Source: Nevskia soli
GTDB lineage: Bacteria > Pseudomonadota > Gammaproteobacteria > Nevskiales > Nevskiaceae
Length of the DNA: 41,817 nt
Reading direction: 5' to 3'
NCBI GenBank assembly: GCA_026224805.1
Contig: JAMFRN010000008.1
Span: 1-41,817, forward strand
Shown here: positions 14,407-22,891 of the stretch, one piece after another
How positions within the stretch are numbered: the first letter of the stretch is position 1
How the letters are laid out: every line of letters begins with the position of its first letter
The notes under the pieces: generated by a model
Databases searched by the model: none
Seen by the model: the letters and a program-made list of their open reading frames with translations, nothing else
What the model was told of the DNA's origin: nothing
Made by a program: the position numbers and the translations under genes

Positions 14407-15654
14407 TTATAGCGCCAGGCCGCGTTTCAGGTCGTCATGCTCGAACGCGCTTGCCATGCGATCGATCTCGGCGGATCGGGCACCGGCTTCCCTAGCCGCA
14501 TCCCGCCACGTTGCAGTGATGGTTGCGACTTCCTTGATGATGGCCCTTGCCTCCCTCAACCCCAGGCTGAAGTACTCGGCTGCTGCTTCGAGCAAATCCA
14601 ACGAACAGGTGCCTTCGTCAAGATCGATGTTGGTAGTTAGGACTCGCGCTTTCAAATCGGTGGGCACCGGGTTGAGATCGTAGGCCGGTGACAGAGACCA
14701 GCCCGCCTTACTGAGCCACAGGAATCCGTGGTTGCGCAGATGGTCATCGACATTCGAGATCAGAACGTTGAAGGCGACTCTGCGATAGAGAGCCTGGGCG
14801 TCGGTTTTGGCCTGCGCTCCGTTAGCGACCAGTGCGTCGACTATCTCGGGATAGCTCCCCCGATCACCATCCTTGGATCCGGTCATCGACATGGCCGAGA
14901 GAAAGGGAATGCGCCGTGCGCCAGAGCGATCAAAGCGGCGGGACAACAAAACAGACTTGCCGGCGACCTGAAGCAACTCGTGGTGGGGCGTAGCGATTCT
15001 GGCCCTTCCGGCCAGACGCAGTGCAATCTCCTCCCAAGTTTCAATGCTGTACTCGTCGCTTTCCTTTGGGAACTTGGCGATCGATAAGTGGCCGTACTGG
15101 TCGATTACCGAAGCCTTTGGGCGTGCTCCGCCTAAGGATGAGCCTGGCGCGAATATCAGCTGCATATCTTCGTCGGTTTCCTCTTCTCGCAGGATGCGCT
15201 CCGTGATCTGGAGCAGGCGGCCGAGCGCCACGAGTGCCGGGACGCCGGCACGCGGCGGGGCCTGGAAGATTTCCTCCCCCAGCCAGCGAAAGCGTAAGGC
15301 GCCTAGGCGAGTTTCGTCAGAGACGCCGAGCAGATAGTCGGACTCGGTCAGGGTGCGGACCCCCCGGCTCTCGCGCTCGGCTAGACGGCGCTCCGCCCGC
15401 TGCATCAGACGCCGCCCCCAAGTGTCGGGTGCGGAGTCGCCGATCGATCCAAAGGTTGGTTGCCCCGCTGGCGGCGTAAATACGCCACGCGTCAGCGCCA
15501 GCGCCGGCTCGATGGAAAAGCACTCAGGATCGGCGAGCCAGTCTGGCGCATACTCGAAGGCGATCATTTCCATGCCGCGGACCAAGTTGCGGCGCGCCAG
15601 GCCGATCCGACGGAGTTGGTCGTCGAGTTCGATATGGATTTCGATATCAGGCAT
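14407..15654 (-). CDS. hipA: HipA-family toxin kinase
   Basis: The 415-residue protein is a HipA-family Ser/Thr kinase of a type II toxin-antitoxin system; characterised members phosphorylate GltX or other tRNA synthetases and trigger dormancy. Features: an N-terminal subdomain ending in FGSIGDSAPDTWGRRLM, the ATP-grip region GSSLGGARPKASVID, HHELLQVAGKSVLLSRRFDR, the catalytic loop NVLISNVDDHLRNHGFL, and the metal-binding LSPAYDLNPVP. It lacks an extra N-terminal lobe, as in single-gene HipA with separate HipB. It overlaps hipB by 8 bases. All key residues seem present, so it is probably active. Confidence 0.92.
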   Translation of the reverse strand: MPDIEIHIELDDQLRRIGLARRNLVRGMEMIAFEYAPDWLADPECFSIEPALALTRGVFTPPAGQPTFGSIGDSAPDTWGRRLMQRAERRLAERESRGVRTLTESDYLLGVSDETRLGALRFRWLGEEIFQAPPRAGVPALVALGRLLQITERILREEETDEDMQLIFAPGSSLGGARPKASVIDQYGHLSIAKFPKESDEYSIETWEEIALRLAGRARIATPHHELLQVAGKSVLLSRRFDRSGARRIPFLSAMSMTGSKDGDRGSYPEIVDALVANGAQAKTDAQALYRRVAFNVLISNVDDHLRNHGFLWLSKAGWSLSPAYDLNPVPTDLKARVLTTNIDLDEGTCSLDLLEAAAEYFSLGLREARAIIKEVATITATWRDAAREAGARSAEIDRMASAFEHDDLKRGLAL

Positions 15655-15979
15655 CGGTCTTGTCAGAGGTCCGCCGGACGCGCGCCCTTGCCGGTAAGGC
15701 CGCTGTCATCAAGGCCTGTCCAATAGCATCGCTGCGAATGTCGGCGAGGTCGCCTAGCCCGTCCAGTAGACCGAGGGCCTGCAGCACGCCGGCATAGATG
15801 CCGATGCTGACATTTGCGTCACCGGCTTCGACACGCTGCAAGGTCGATCGTGAGGTAAACGCGCGCTCGGCGACGACGGCCATCGGCAGTCGACGTCGCA
15901 GGCGAGCGTCGCGGAGATCACCGCCTAGCTTGCGCAGGCAACGCCGTACAGCGGATGGGGGATAATGGGGGGTCGGCAC
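15647..15979 (-). CDS. hipB: HipB-family XRE antitoxin/repressor
   Basis: The 110-residue protein contains a Cro/C1-type helix-turn-helix (LGGDLRDARLRRRLPMAVVAERAFTSRSTLQRVEAGDANVSIGIYAGVLQALGL) and a disordered basic C-terminal tail. The start is a GTG at 15979 with AAGGA 6 bases upstream. It binds and neutralises HipA and represses the operon. The perfect 38-bp palindrome ending 9 bases before the start is its probable operator. The tail overlaps the hipA start. Confidence 0.9.
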   Translation of the reverse strand: MPTPHYPPSAVRRCLRKLGGDLRDARLRRRLPMAVVAERAFTSRSTLQRVEAGDANVSIGIYAGVLQALGLLDGLGDLADIRSDAIGQALMTAALPARARVRRTSDKTDA

Positions 15980-15987
15980 ATTGAGTC

Positions 15988-16025
15988 CTTCATGCTACAT
16001 TAAACAGGTTTAATGTAGCATGAAG
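15988..16025. promoter_or_regulatory. 38-bp perfect palindrome, hipBA operator
   Basis: CTTCATGCTACATTAAA (15988-16004) and its exact complement TTTAATGTAGCATGAAG (16009-16025) flank CAGG. A 17-base perfect dyad immediately before hipB, overlapping the start of its ribosome-binding site, is a strong candidate for HipB binding. If transcribed, the hairpin would also hide part of that site. It differs from the E. coli HipB operator pattern TATCC-N8-GGATA. Confidence 0.75.
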
Positions 16026-16141
16026 ATGGCAATGATGTGTGTCTTAGGTTAATTCACTCCAACTGCGCTATGTGTAATCGCAATCGAGCAAGCGCTTTAA
16101 TCGAATTAGCGTATCTTGCCAGTCTTGCCGAGATCACAGCA

Positions 16142-16170
16142 TTGAATACTGTACATATGTTCAGTAAAAT
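16142..16170 (+). promoter_or_regulatory. Sigma-70 promoter with LexA-box-like spacer, upstream of parE
   Basis: TTGAAT (16142-16147) and TAAAAT (16165-16170) are separated by exactly 17 bases. Covering the spacer is TACTGTACATATGTTCAGTA (16147-16166), which matches the gammaproteobacterial LexA consensus TACTGTATATATATACAGTA at 17 of 20 positions, including both CTG/CAG half-sites. LexA bound here would block the promoter. Transcription runs rightward to parE, 169 bases on. Some Xanthomonads use a different LexA site, so lineage matters. Confidence 0.55.
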
Positions 16171-16338
16171 GGTGCTGAGTCGATATTGCACTGATGAATT
16201 ATTTTCCGCGTTTTCCGTGCTATTTCGAGACTACTGACCAGTCTGTCTCCCCGATGTACCGCGAACGGCTTGCGCCCCTCCATCGCTTTAGCTAAGTTCG
16301 CGCGTCTTTTGGAAAGTCCCAGCGAAAAAACCAAGCCG
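16171..16338 (+). other. Leader between SOS-like promoter and parE
   Basis: This AT-rich stretch (to about 16240, then ordinary GC) has no convincing gene. A 33-codon frame starts at ATG 16194 and ends at TAA 16293-16295, without a ribosome-binding site. A 22-codon frame from ATG 16169 ends at 16237. Either could be an upstream peptide or nothing. The base composition of about 16026-16240 is unlike the flanking genes and may be of foreign origin, perhaps acquired with hipBA. Confidence 0.35.
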
Positions 16339-18225
16339 ATGGCAGCCAGTAACTATTCAGCGGAACAGATCGAGGTCCTCAGCGGGCTGGACCCGGTGCG
16401 CAAGCGCCCGGGTATGTACACCGACACCAGCCGCCCTAACCATCTGGCCCAGGAAGTCATCGACAACAGCGTTGACGAGGCGCTGGCCGGCCATGCCAAG
16501 CGCATCGACGTCATCGTCTTTGCCGACGGCTCCTGCCAGGTCACCGATGATGGGCGCGGCATGCCGGTGGACATCCATCCGGAGCACAAGGTGTCCGGGG
16601 TCGAACTGATCCTGACGCGGCTGCACTCGGGCGCCAAGTTTTCCAACAATGCCTACGGCTTTTCCGGCGGTTTGCACGGCGTCGGCGTATCGGTGGTCAA
16701 TGCGCTGTCGAAAAAGCTGGAAGTGCGGGTTTCCCGCAGCGGCAGCGAATATGCGATCGGCTTCGCCAATGGCGATCTGGTGTCGAAGCTGAAGGAAATC
16801 GGCAGCGTGCCGAAGGGGCGCTCCGGTACTACGGTGCGCTTCTGGCCGGACGAGAAATATTTCGATTCGCCCAAGATCTCGATCCCTCGCCTGAAACAGG
16901 TGCTGCGCGCCAAGGCGGTGCTGTGCCCCAATCTACGCGTCAGCCTGGATGACCAGATCAACGGCGAGCAGGTGGTGTGGCAGTATGAGAACGGCCTCAC
17001 CGATTACCTGAAGGACACGCTCAATGGCGCTGAAACGGTGCCGGCCGAGCCCTTCGTCGGCAAGTTCACCGCCAAGCGCGAGGAAGCGGAGTGGGCCCTG
17101 CTGTGGCTCAACGGCGGTGGCGAGGCGGTGGCCGAGTCCTACGTCAACCTGATTCCCACGGCGCAGGGCGGCACTCACGTCAACGGCCTGCGCACCGGCC
17201 TGACCGAGGCGATCCGCGAGTTCTGCGAGTTCCGCAACCTGCTGCCGCGCGGGCTCAAGCTGACGCCGGAGGACGTCTGGCAGGGCTGCTGCTACGTGCT
17301 GTCGGTGAAGATGCTCGATCCGCAGTTCGCCGGCCAGACCAAGGAGCGACTGTCCTCGCGCGAGACCGCCACCTTCGTCCAGGGCGTGGTGCACGACAGT
17401 TTCGGCCTGTGGCTGAACCAGCATCCGGAGGCCGGCGAGCAGGTCGCTGCCCTGGTCATCTCCAACGCCAATGCGCGTCTGAAGCAGGCCAAGCAGGTGG
17501 TGCGCAAGAAGATCACCACCGGCCCGGCGCTCCCGGGCAAGCTGGCGGACTGCGTTTCCAATGACCCGTCCACCACCGAGCTGTTCCTGGTGGAGGGTGA
17601 TTCCGCCGGCGGCTCGGCCAAGCAGGCGCGCGACCGCGACACCCAGGCGGTGATGCCGCTGCGCGGCAAGATCCTCAACACCTGGGAAGCGGATTCCGGC
17701 GAGGCCCTGCGCTCCGATGAAATCCACAATATCTCCGTCGCCATCGGCGTGGACCTGGGCAGCAACGATCTGTCCGGCCTGCGCTACGGCAAGATCTGCA
17801 TGCTGGCCGACGCCGATTCCGACGGCCTGCATATCGCCACCTTGTTCTGCGCCCTGTTCCTCAGGCATTTCCGTCCGCTGATCGAAGCCGGCAACGTCTA
17901 TATCGCGATGCCGCCGCTGTACCGCATCGACGCCGGCAAGCAGGTGTTCTACGCCCTCGACGCGGCGGAGCGCGATGGCTTCATGGACCGCCTCAGCGCC
18001 GAGGGCAACCGCGCCAAGGTCAACGTCACCCGCTTCAAGGGCCTGGGTGAAATGAACCCGATCCAGCTGCGCGAAACCACCATGGCGCGCGACACGCGCC
18101 GGCTGGTGCAGCTGACCCTCGATGCGGAGCCGGCCGAGATCGTGATGGACATGCTGCTGGCGAAGAAGCGCGCCGGCGACCGCAAGTCCTGGCTGGAAGA
18201 GAACGGCGACAAGGCCGAAGTTTAA
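16339..18225 (+). CDS. parE: DNA topoisomerase IV subunit B ParE
   Basis: ParE is the ATPase subunit of topoisomerase IV, which decatenates daughter chromosomes. The 628-residue product has the GHKL ATP site (LAQEVIDNSVDEALAGHAK, then VTDDGRGMPVDIH and GLHGVGVSVVNALS), the transducer QTKERLSS, and the Toprim region with VEGDSAGGSAKQARDR, PLRGKILN and MLADADSDGLHIATLFCALF. The last motif is ParE-type rather than GyrB-type. The ATG at 16339 gives the normal length; a TTG at 16270 is open in frame but adds an atypical leader. parC follows, as a pair. Confidence 0.95.
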   Translation: MAASNYSAEQIEVLSGLDPVRKRPGMYTDTSRPNHLAQEVIDNSVDEALAGHAKRIDVIVFADGSCQVTDDGRGMPVDIHPEHKVSGVELILTRLHSGAKFSNNAYGFSGGLHGVGVSVVNALSKKLEVRVSRSGSEYAIGFANGDLVSKLKEIGSVPKGRSGTTVRFWPDEKYFDSPKISIPRLKQVLRAKAVLCPNLRVSLDDQINGEQVVWQYENGLTDYLKDTLNGAETVPAEPFVGKFTAKREEAEWALLWLNGGGEAVAESYVNLIPTAQGGTHVNGLRTGLTEAIREFCEFRNLLPRGLKLTPEDVWQGCCYVLSVKMLDPQFAGQTKERLSSRETATFVQGVVHDSFGLWLNQHPEAGEQVAALVISNANARLKQAKQVVRKKITTGPALPGKLADCVSNDPSTTELFLVEGDSAGGSAKQARDRDTQAVMPLRGKILNTWEADSGEALRSDEIHNISVAIGVDLGSNDLSGLRYGKICMLADADSDGLHIATLFCALFLRHFRPLIEAGNVYIAMPPLYRIDAGKQVFYALDAAERDGFMDRLSAEGNRAKVNVTRFKGLGEMNPIQLRETTMARDTRRLVQLTLDAEPAEIVMDMLLAKKRAGDRKSWLEENGDKAEV

Positions 18226-18233
18226 AAAGCGAT

Positions 18234-18309
18234 CTCGCGCAGAGCCGCAAAGACGCAAGAAAAAGCTTTTTGATCCTGGTTCTTTTGCGTCTTTGCGGCT
18301 TTGCGCGAG
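18234..18309. repeat. Long imperfect palindrome between parE and parC
   Basis: The left arm begins CTCGCGCAGAGCCGCAAAGA (18234) and the right arm ends at GCGCGAG (18309). The arms are complementary over about 28 bases, with one mismatch and one bulged base. The centre contains AAAAAGCTTTTT (18260-18271). The CGCAAAGACGCAA core belongs to a repeat type often seen between genes in proteobacteria. It would form a strong hairpin in the parE-parC transcript and could lower parC expression or stabilise the parE message. Confidence 0.75.
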
Positions 18310-18326
18310 TAATTTGAGATTGATTG

Positions 18327-20582
18327 ATGACTACTGAAATCACCGAAACCGAACGCCTGCCGCTGCGTGTCTTCGCGGAAAAGGCCTACCTCGATTACTC
18401 GATGTACGTGGTGCTGGACCGCGCCCTGCCGCATGTGGCAGACGGTCTCAAGCCGGTGCAGCGCCGCATCATCTACGCCATGTCCGAGCTGGGCCTGTCG
18501 TCAACGTCCAAGCCGAAGAAGTCGGCGCGCACCGTCGGCGACGTCATCGGCAAATTCCATCCGCATGGCGATTCGGCCTGCTACGAGGCCATGGTTACCA
18601 TGGCGCAGCCGTTCAGCTACCGCTATCCGCTGGTCGACGGCCAGGGCAACTGGGGTTCGCCCGACGATCCCAAGAGTTTCGCGGCGATGCGCTATACGGA
18701 GTCCAAGCTGACGCCGTATGCCGCTGCGCTGCTGTCCGAGCTGGAGCAGGGCACGGTCGAATGGGTGCCGACTTACGACGGCGTGCTGACCGAGCCCAAG
18801 CTGCTGCCGGCGCGCACGCCGAACATCCTGGTCAACGGCACCACCGGCATCGCGGTGGGCATGGCCACCGATATTCCGCCGCACAATCTGCGTGAGCTCG
18901 CCGCCGCCTGCCAGCACCTGCTGAAGCACCCCAAGGCGACGGTGGCGGAGTTGATGGAGCATCTGCCGGGGCCGGATTATCCCACCGGCTGCGAGATCAT
19001 CAGCGACGTCAGCGAACTGCGGAAGATCTACGAAACCGGCAACGGCCAGGTCCGTGCCCGCTCGCGCTGGGAGCGCGAGGACGACGGCAACATCGTCATC
19101 ACCCACCTGCCGCACCAGGTTTCACCGGCCAAGGTGCAGGAGCAGATCGCCGAGCAGATGCGGGCGAAGAAGCTGCCGCTGATCGAGGATCTGCGTGACG
19201 AGTCCGATCACGAGACGCCGACGCGCGTGGTGATTATCCCGCGCTCCAACCGGGTCGATGCGGATGCCCTGATGGCGCACCTGTTCGCCACCACCGATCT
19301 GGAAAAGAGCTACCGCGTCAATCTCAACATGATCGGCCTGGACGGCCGGCCGCGGGTGAAGAACCTGCGCGAGATCCTGGGCGAATGGCTGCAGTACCGG
19401 ACCGACACGGTGCGGCGCCGGCTGGAGCATCGCCTGGCCAAGGTCAACGAGCGGCTGCATATCCTCGACGGCTTGCTGATCGCCTACCTCAATATTGATG
19501 AGGTGATCCGCATCATCCGCTTCGAGGAGGACCCCAAGGCCGAGCTGATGCGGCGCTTCGGGCTCTCTGAGATCCAGACCGATGCCATCCTCGACCTGCG
19601 CCTGCGCCATTTGCAGAAGCTGGAAGAGATCAAGATCACCGGAGAGCAGGCCGAGTTGACCACCGAGCGCAAGGCGCTGGAGGAACTGCTGGCTTCCGAG
19701 GCCAAGTTGAAGAAGCTAGTCGGCCAGGAACTGGCCGAGGATGCGAAGAAGTATGGTGACGTCCGCCGCTGCCCGATCGTGGCGCGCCCCGCGGCGCAAG
19801 CACTGGAAGCGGCCGAAATCCTGCCGTCGGAGCAGATCACGGTGGTGCTGTCTAAGGCCGGCTGGATCCGTTCGGCCAAGGGCCATGGTATCGATGCGGC
19901 CGGACTTAGCTACAAGGCGGGCGATGAATTCCTCTGCGCGGTGGAAGGGCGCAGCAACCAGTTGCTGATCCTGCTCGACAACCGGGGCCGCGCCTATTCG
20001 TTGAACCCGCGCGAACTGCCGTCAGCGCGCTCCCAGGGCGAGCCGGTGACCACCAAGTTGGACTTGCAGGACGGTGCCACGGTGATCGGCCTGATGCTGG
20101 GCGAAGCCGGCGACAAGTTCGTCCTCGGCGGCGGCGACGGCTACGGCTTCGTTGCCAAGCTCGACGACCTGCAAGGGCGCAACCGCGCCGGCAAGGCGGC
20201 GATCAACGTCGACCAGCCGCCGTTCATGCCGCTGGCGACGCGCGATCCCGCCGGAGACCGCCTGGCGCTGGCCACCGCCGAAGGCCGCCTGCTGGTGTTC
20301 CCGGTGAGCGAGTTGCCGGAAATGGCCAAGGGCAAGGGCAACAAGCTGATCGCGCTGAAGGGCGAGGACCGCATCGTTGCAGCCGCGGTGCTGCCAGCCG
20401 GTTCGCCGCTGGAAGTGCTGAGCCGCAAGCGCACGCTGACCCTGAAGCGCGGCGATCTCGAGCATTACGTCGGCAGCCGTGCCAGCCGCGGTAACCACCT
20501 GCCGCGCGGCTACATGCAGGTTGACGGCTTGCAGGCCCTGCGCGACAAACCGACCGAGCCCAAGCCCGATGGCGGGACTTGA
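18327..20582 (+). CDS. parC: DNA topoisomerase IV subunit A ParC
   Basis: ParC is the DNA breakage-reunion subunit of topoisomerase IV. The 751-residue protein shows [25 protein letters not shown], the quinolone-region motif [20 protein letters not shown] with the susceptible-type Ser and Glu, and [14 protein letters not shown] with the catalytic tyrosine. A long coiled-coil region and a C-terminal domain of degenerate beta-pinwheel blades follow. The start is ATG 18327, just after TTG 18324. It lies about 100 bases after parE, with a palindrome between. Length equals typical ParC. Confidence 0.95.
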   Translation: MTTEITETERLPLRVFAEKAYLDYSMYVVLDRALPHVADGLKPVQRRIIYAMSELGLSSTSKPKKSARTVGDVIGKFHPHGDSACYEAMVTMAQPFSYRYPLVDGQGNWGSPDDPKSFAAMRYTESKLTPYAAALLSELEQGTVEWVPTYDGVLTEPKLLPARTPNILVNGTTGIAVGMATDIPPHNLRELAAACQHLLKHPKATVAELMEHLPGPDYPTGCEIISDVSELRKIYETGNGQVRARSRWEREDDGNIVITHLPHQVSPAKVQEQIAEQMRAKKLPLIEDLRDESDHETPTRVVIIPRSNRVDADALMAHLFATTDLEKSYRVNLNMIGLDGRPRVKNLREILGEWLQYRTDTVRRRLEHRLAKVNERLHILDGLLIAYLNIDEVIRIIRFEEDPKAELMRRFGLSEIQTDAILDLRLRHLQKLEEIKITGEQAELTTERKALEELLASEAKLKKLVGQELAEDAKKYGDVRRCPIVARPAAQALEAAEILPSEQITVVLSKAGWIRSAKGHGIDAAGLSYKAGDEFLCAVEGRSNQLLILLDNRGRAYSLNPRELPSARSQGEPVTTKLDLQDGATVIGLMLGEAGDKFVLGGGDGYGFVAKLDDLQGRNRAGKAAINVDQPPFMPLATRDPAGDRLALATAEGRLLVFPVSELPEMAKGKGNKLIALKGEDRIVAAAVLPAGSPLEVLSRKRTLTLKRGDLEHYVGSRASRGNHLPRGYMQVDGLQALRDKPTEPKPDGGT

Positions 20583-20641
20583 GTTTGGCCCTGTAATCGC
20601 CAAAATTGAATGACGGAATCCTCTCCGCTCGTGTTTGATCT

Positions 20642-21565
20642 ATGAAACGTATATTTCTGTTTTTACTGACAAATATTGCGATAGTCCTGGTGCTGGGTGT
20701 GGTCTGCAGCGTACTCGGCGTGGACCGCTTCCTGACGCGCCAGGGGCTCAACCTGCCGATGTTGCTGGTGTTCTCGGCGGTGATCGGCATGGGGGGCTCC
20801 TTCATTTCGTTGGCCATTTCGAAGTGGATGGCGAAGATGAGCACGGGTGCCAGGGTCATCACCCAGCCCAGCAGCGCCCAGGAAGCCTGGCTGTTGGCCA
20901 CGGTGGAGCGCGAGGCGCGCGCCGCCGGCATCGGCATCCCTGAACTGGCGATCTATGACGCGCCGGAACCCAATGCCTTTGCCACCGGCGCGAGCAAGAA
21001 CAGCGCCCTCGTCGCCGTTAGCACCGGCCTGTTGCAGTCCATGACCCAGGAAGAGATCGAGGCGGTGCTCGGGCATGAGATCAGCCATGTCGCCAACGGC
21101 GATATGGTGACGCTGACGCTGATCCAGGGTGTGCTCAATACCTTCGTGATTTTCCTGTCGCGCGTGATCGGCTATTTTGTCGACGGAGCCTTGCGCCGCG
21201 ATGATGACCGCGGCGGAGTTGGCATGGGCTATTACATCACCTCGATGGTGATGCAGGTGCTCCTCGGATTTCTGGCGACGATGATTGTGTGTGCGTTTTC
21301 ACGCTGGCGTGAGTTTCACGCCGATGCGGGGGGCGCACATCTGGCCGGCAAGCGTAAGATGATTGCGGCATTGGAGCGACTGAAATCCTTGCATGAGCCC
21401 TCCACTCTGCCGCAGAACATGACCGCATTCGGCATCGCAGGTGGTGTAGCCCAGCTGTTTGCTACGCATCCCCCGTTGGAACAGCGCATCGCCCGTTTGC
21501 AGCCTCAAAGCTGGATAGTGCTGCGCGTTCAAAGTCGCGCATCGTTATTTATAGTAATCAATTGA
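20642..21565 (+). CDS. htpX: Membrane zinc metalloprotease HtpX
   Basis: HtpX is an M48-family inner-membrane protease involved in quality control of membrane proteins. The protein has two N-terminal transmembrane helices ([42 protein letters not shown]), the zinc site [12 protein letters not shown], two later helices ([33 protein letters not shown]), and the third ligand region [14 protein letters not shown]. The family normally ends soon after [15 protein letters not shown]. Here about 20 extra residues (from [10 protein letters not shown]) follow before the stop, which suggests the 3' end was rebuilt when the adjacent island inserted. Confidence 0.93.
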   Translation: MKRIFLFLLTNIAIVLVLGVVCSVLGVDRFLTRQGLNLPMLLVFSAVIGMGGSFISLAISKWMAKMSTGARVITQPSSAQEAWLLATVEREARAAGIGIPELAIYDAPEPNAFATGASKNSALVAVSTGLLQSMTQEEIEAVLGHEISHVANGDMVTLTLIQGVLNTFVIFLSRVIGYFVDGALRRDDDRGGVGMGYYITSMVMQVLLGFLATMIVCAFSRWREFHADAGGAHLAGKRKMIAALERLKSLHEPSTLPQNMTAFGIAGGVAQLFATHPPLEQRIARLQPQSWIVLRVQSRASLFIVIN

Positions 21566-21586
21566 TTTGCAAAATCTTTTGTGATT

Positions 21587-21654
21587 TGCGGTGATTATCT
21601 TGCTTGTGCGGAGATAAACAACCATAACCACCGCAAGAAATGCGGAGATTATGG
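21587..21654 (+). promoter_or_regulatory. Repeat/palindrome region enclosing the fic start
   Basis: TGCGG(A/T)GAT occurs three times (21587, 21607, 21641). CCATAACCACCGCA (21622-21635) and TGCGGAGATTATGG (21641-21654) form an imperfect palindrome with 12 of 14 pairs and an AGAAA loop. The right arm contains both the GGAG ribosome-binding site and the ATG at 21651. In RNA the hairpin would hide the start; in DNA the repeats could bind a repressor. Which of these applies cannot be told from sequence. Confidence 0.5.
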
Positions 21655-22277
21655 TGGCCTATATCCACCAACTGCCCGACTGGCCGGAGTTTCGTTGGCG
21701 CCAGGAAGCGCTCGCTACAAAGCTGGCTGCTGTTCGGCATCGGCAAGGACGTCTGCTCGGACGAATCGAACATTTTGGTATCAAGCTGCACAACGAAGCG
21801 GTGCTTCGCGCGCTGACGGAAGAAGTTGTGAAGTCGAGCGAGATTGAGGGCGAGTCGCTCAACCGCGACCAGGTCAGGTCATCTCTAGCCCGGAGACCCG
21901 GCATCGACATCGGCGCGCTGATACCGGCCGATCGGAATGTCGACGGTATCGTGCAGGTGGTGCTTGACGCTACTCAAAACTACGACAAGCGGCTCACGCC
22001 TGACCGGCTGTTTGGCTGGAATGCCGCGCTATTCCCCACGGGCTACAGCGGCATGCACAAGATCACTGTTGGAACCTGGCGCACCAGCCAGCCCGGCCCG
22101 ATGCAGGTCGTGTCCGGCAACGGCGATTGCCAGGGGTGCGTTCTAAGCGTGCGAGAGGTAATGCCTCGACGTCCGAGAATTCAAGCCGCGCGAGACTTGA
22201 ATCGAGAGATTGGAGTGCATAGTATGACAGTGTCATACACTATTTTTGGATTGAGAACCGTCAATGCCCCGCACTAG
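21651..22277 (+). pseudogene. Truncated Fic-family protein (DUF4172 N-terminal part)
   Basis: The first 156 residues match the N-terminal part of Fic proteins with a DUF4172 domain: W-PEFRWRQEALATKLAAVR, RIEHFGIKLHNEAVLRALTEEV, the inhibitory-helix motif KSSEIEGESL near residue 61, DGIVQVVLDATQNYDKRLT, FGWNAALFPTGYSGM and VGTWRTS-PGPMQVVSG. After MQVVSG the reading changes to unrelated sequence. The catalytic HPFxxGNGRxxR motif is absent altogether, so AMP transfer is impossible. The remaining 52 residues look like out-of-frame or foreign DNA. A GGAG site precedes the ATG within a palindrome. Confidence 0.85.
22222..22238. promoter_or_regulatory. GTATGACA-G-TGTCATAC operator of parDE
   Basis: A perfect 8-base dyad around a single G lies 25 bases before the parD start, overlapping a possible -10 element (TACACT at 22236). 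ParD-type ribbon-helix-helix antitoxins autorepress by binding such palindromes. A second, more distant dyad, ATTCAAG/CTTGAAT (22179-22202), lies upstream. Confidence 0.55.
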
Positions 22278-22542
22278 CCGACCCGTCACCGTGACCTTGG
22301 GCGACCTGCAAAAGCACGTCGATGCCCGGGTTGAGTCCGGCGCCTACGCTTCGACCAGCGAGGTGCTGCGCGCCGCCATCCGCGCCCTCGACCGCGAGGA
22401 AAGCGCGGTCAACGATTGGCTGCGGCAGCGCGTGGACGAGGCGTTCGCCGATCCGCGCCCGAACGTGCCGGCTGGCGAGGTGTTCAAGCGCTTGCGCGCG
22501 CATCACGCGCAGCAGGTGAAGGCCGAGCGGAATGAAGTATAA
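22264..22542 (+). CDS. parD: ParD-family antitoxin
   Basis: The 92-residue protein has an N-terminal ribbon-helix-helix (RPVTVTLGDLQKHVDARVESGAYASTSEVLRAAIRALDREE) and a C-terminal helix (VNDWLRQRVDEAFADPRPNV, then EVFKRLRAHHAQQV) that wraps the toxin. This is the CC2985/ParD type. It overlaps the toxin gene by 11 bases, so the two are translationally coupled. A perfect palindrome lies directly upstream. The pair looks intact. Confidence 0.92.
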   Translation: MPRTSRPVTVTLGDLQKHVDARVESGAYASTSEVLRAAIRALDREESAVNDWLRQRVDEAFADPRPNVPAGEVFKRLRAHHAQQVKAERNEV

Positions 22543-22846
22543 GGTCAGCTTCCGACCGCGGGCCGAAGATGACCTGTTCGAGCTGTACCGCTACATCGCC
22601 GAAGACTCCGGGCTTACCACTGCCGGGGGCTATATCGAACGGATTGAAGCCGCCTGCCTGGGACTCGAAACCTTTCCCCTGCGGGGTCAGGCGCGGGACG
22701 ACATCCGCCCCGGTCTGCGGACTCTGGGCTTCGAGCGCCCTGCGGTCATCGTGTATCAGGTCCTGGCGCGCGAGGTCGTCATCGTGCGGATTTTCTACGG
22801 CGGCCAGGACTACGAACGCAAACTGCTGGCGCAGGTGTCGGAGTAG
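22532..22846 (+). CDS. parE-toxin: RelE/ParE-family toxin
   Basis: The 104-residue protein has the RelE/ParE fold: KVSFRPRAEDDLFELYRYIAEDSG, a YIERIEAACLGLETFPLRGQ helix, DDIRPGLRTLGFERPAVIVYQV, then VVIVRIFYGGQDYE. ParE-type toxins poison DNA gyrase; RelE relatives cut mRNA, and sequence alone favours ParE because of its ParD partner and the C-terminal IVRIFYGGQDYE strand. It is named here to avoid confusion with topoisomerase IV parE at 16339. It has normal length with no disruption. Confidence 0.9.
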   Translation: MKYKVSFRPRAEDDLFELYRYIAEDSGLTTAGGYIERIEAACLGLETFPLRGQARDDIRPGLRTLGFERPAVIVYQVLAREVVIVRIFYGGQDYERKLLAQVSE

Positions 22847-22891
22847 ATGCTGTCGATTAGCACCCACGCGCCGAGGAACTGAAGGATCTGC

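Noticed and set aside
14401-14416. GGCGC/GCGCC hairpin between the anti-sigma gene and hipA
   Set aside because: The stem is only five pairs, overlaps the hipA coding end, and has no T-run on either strand.
16933-18258. Long minus-strand open frame opposite parE
   Set aside because: parE is unmistakable on the plus strand, and the antisense product has no recognisable motif.
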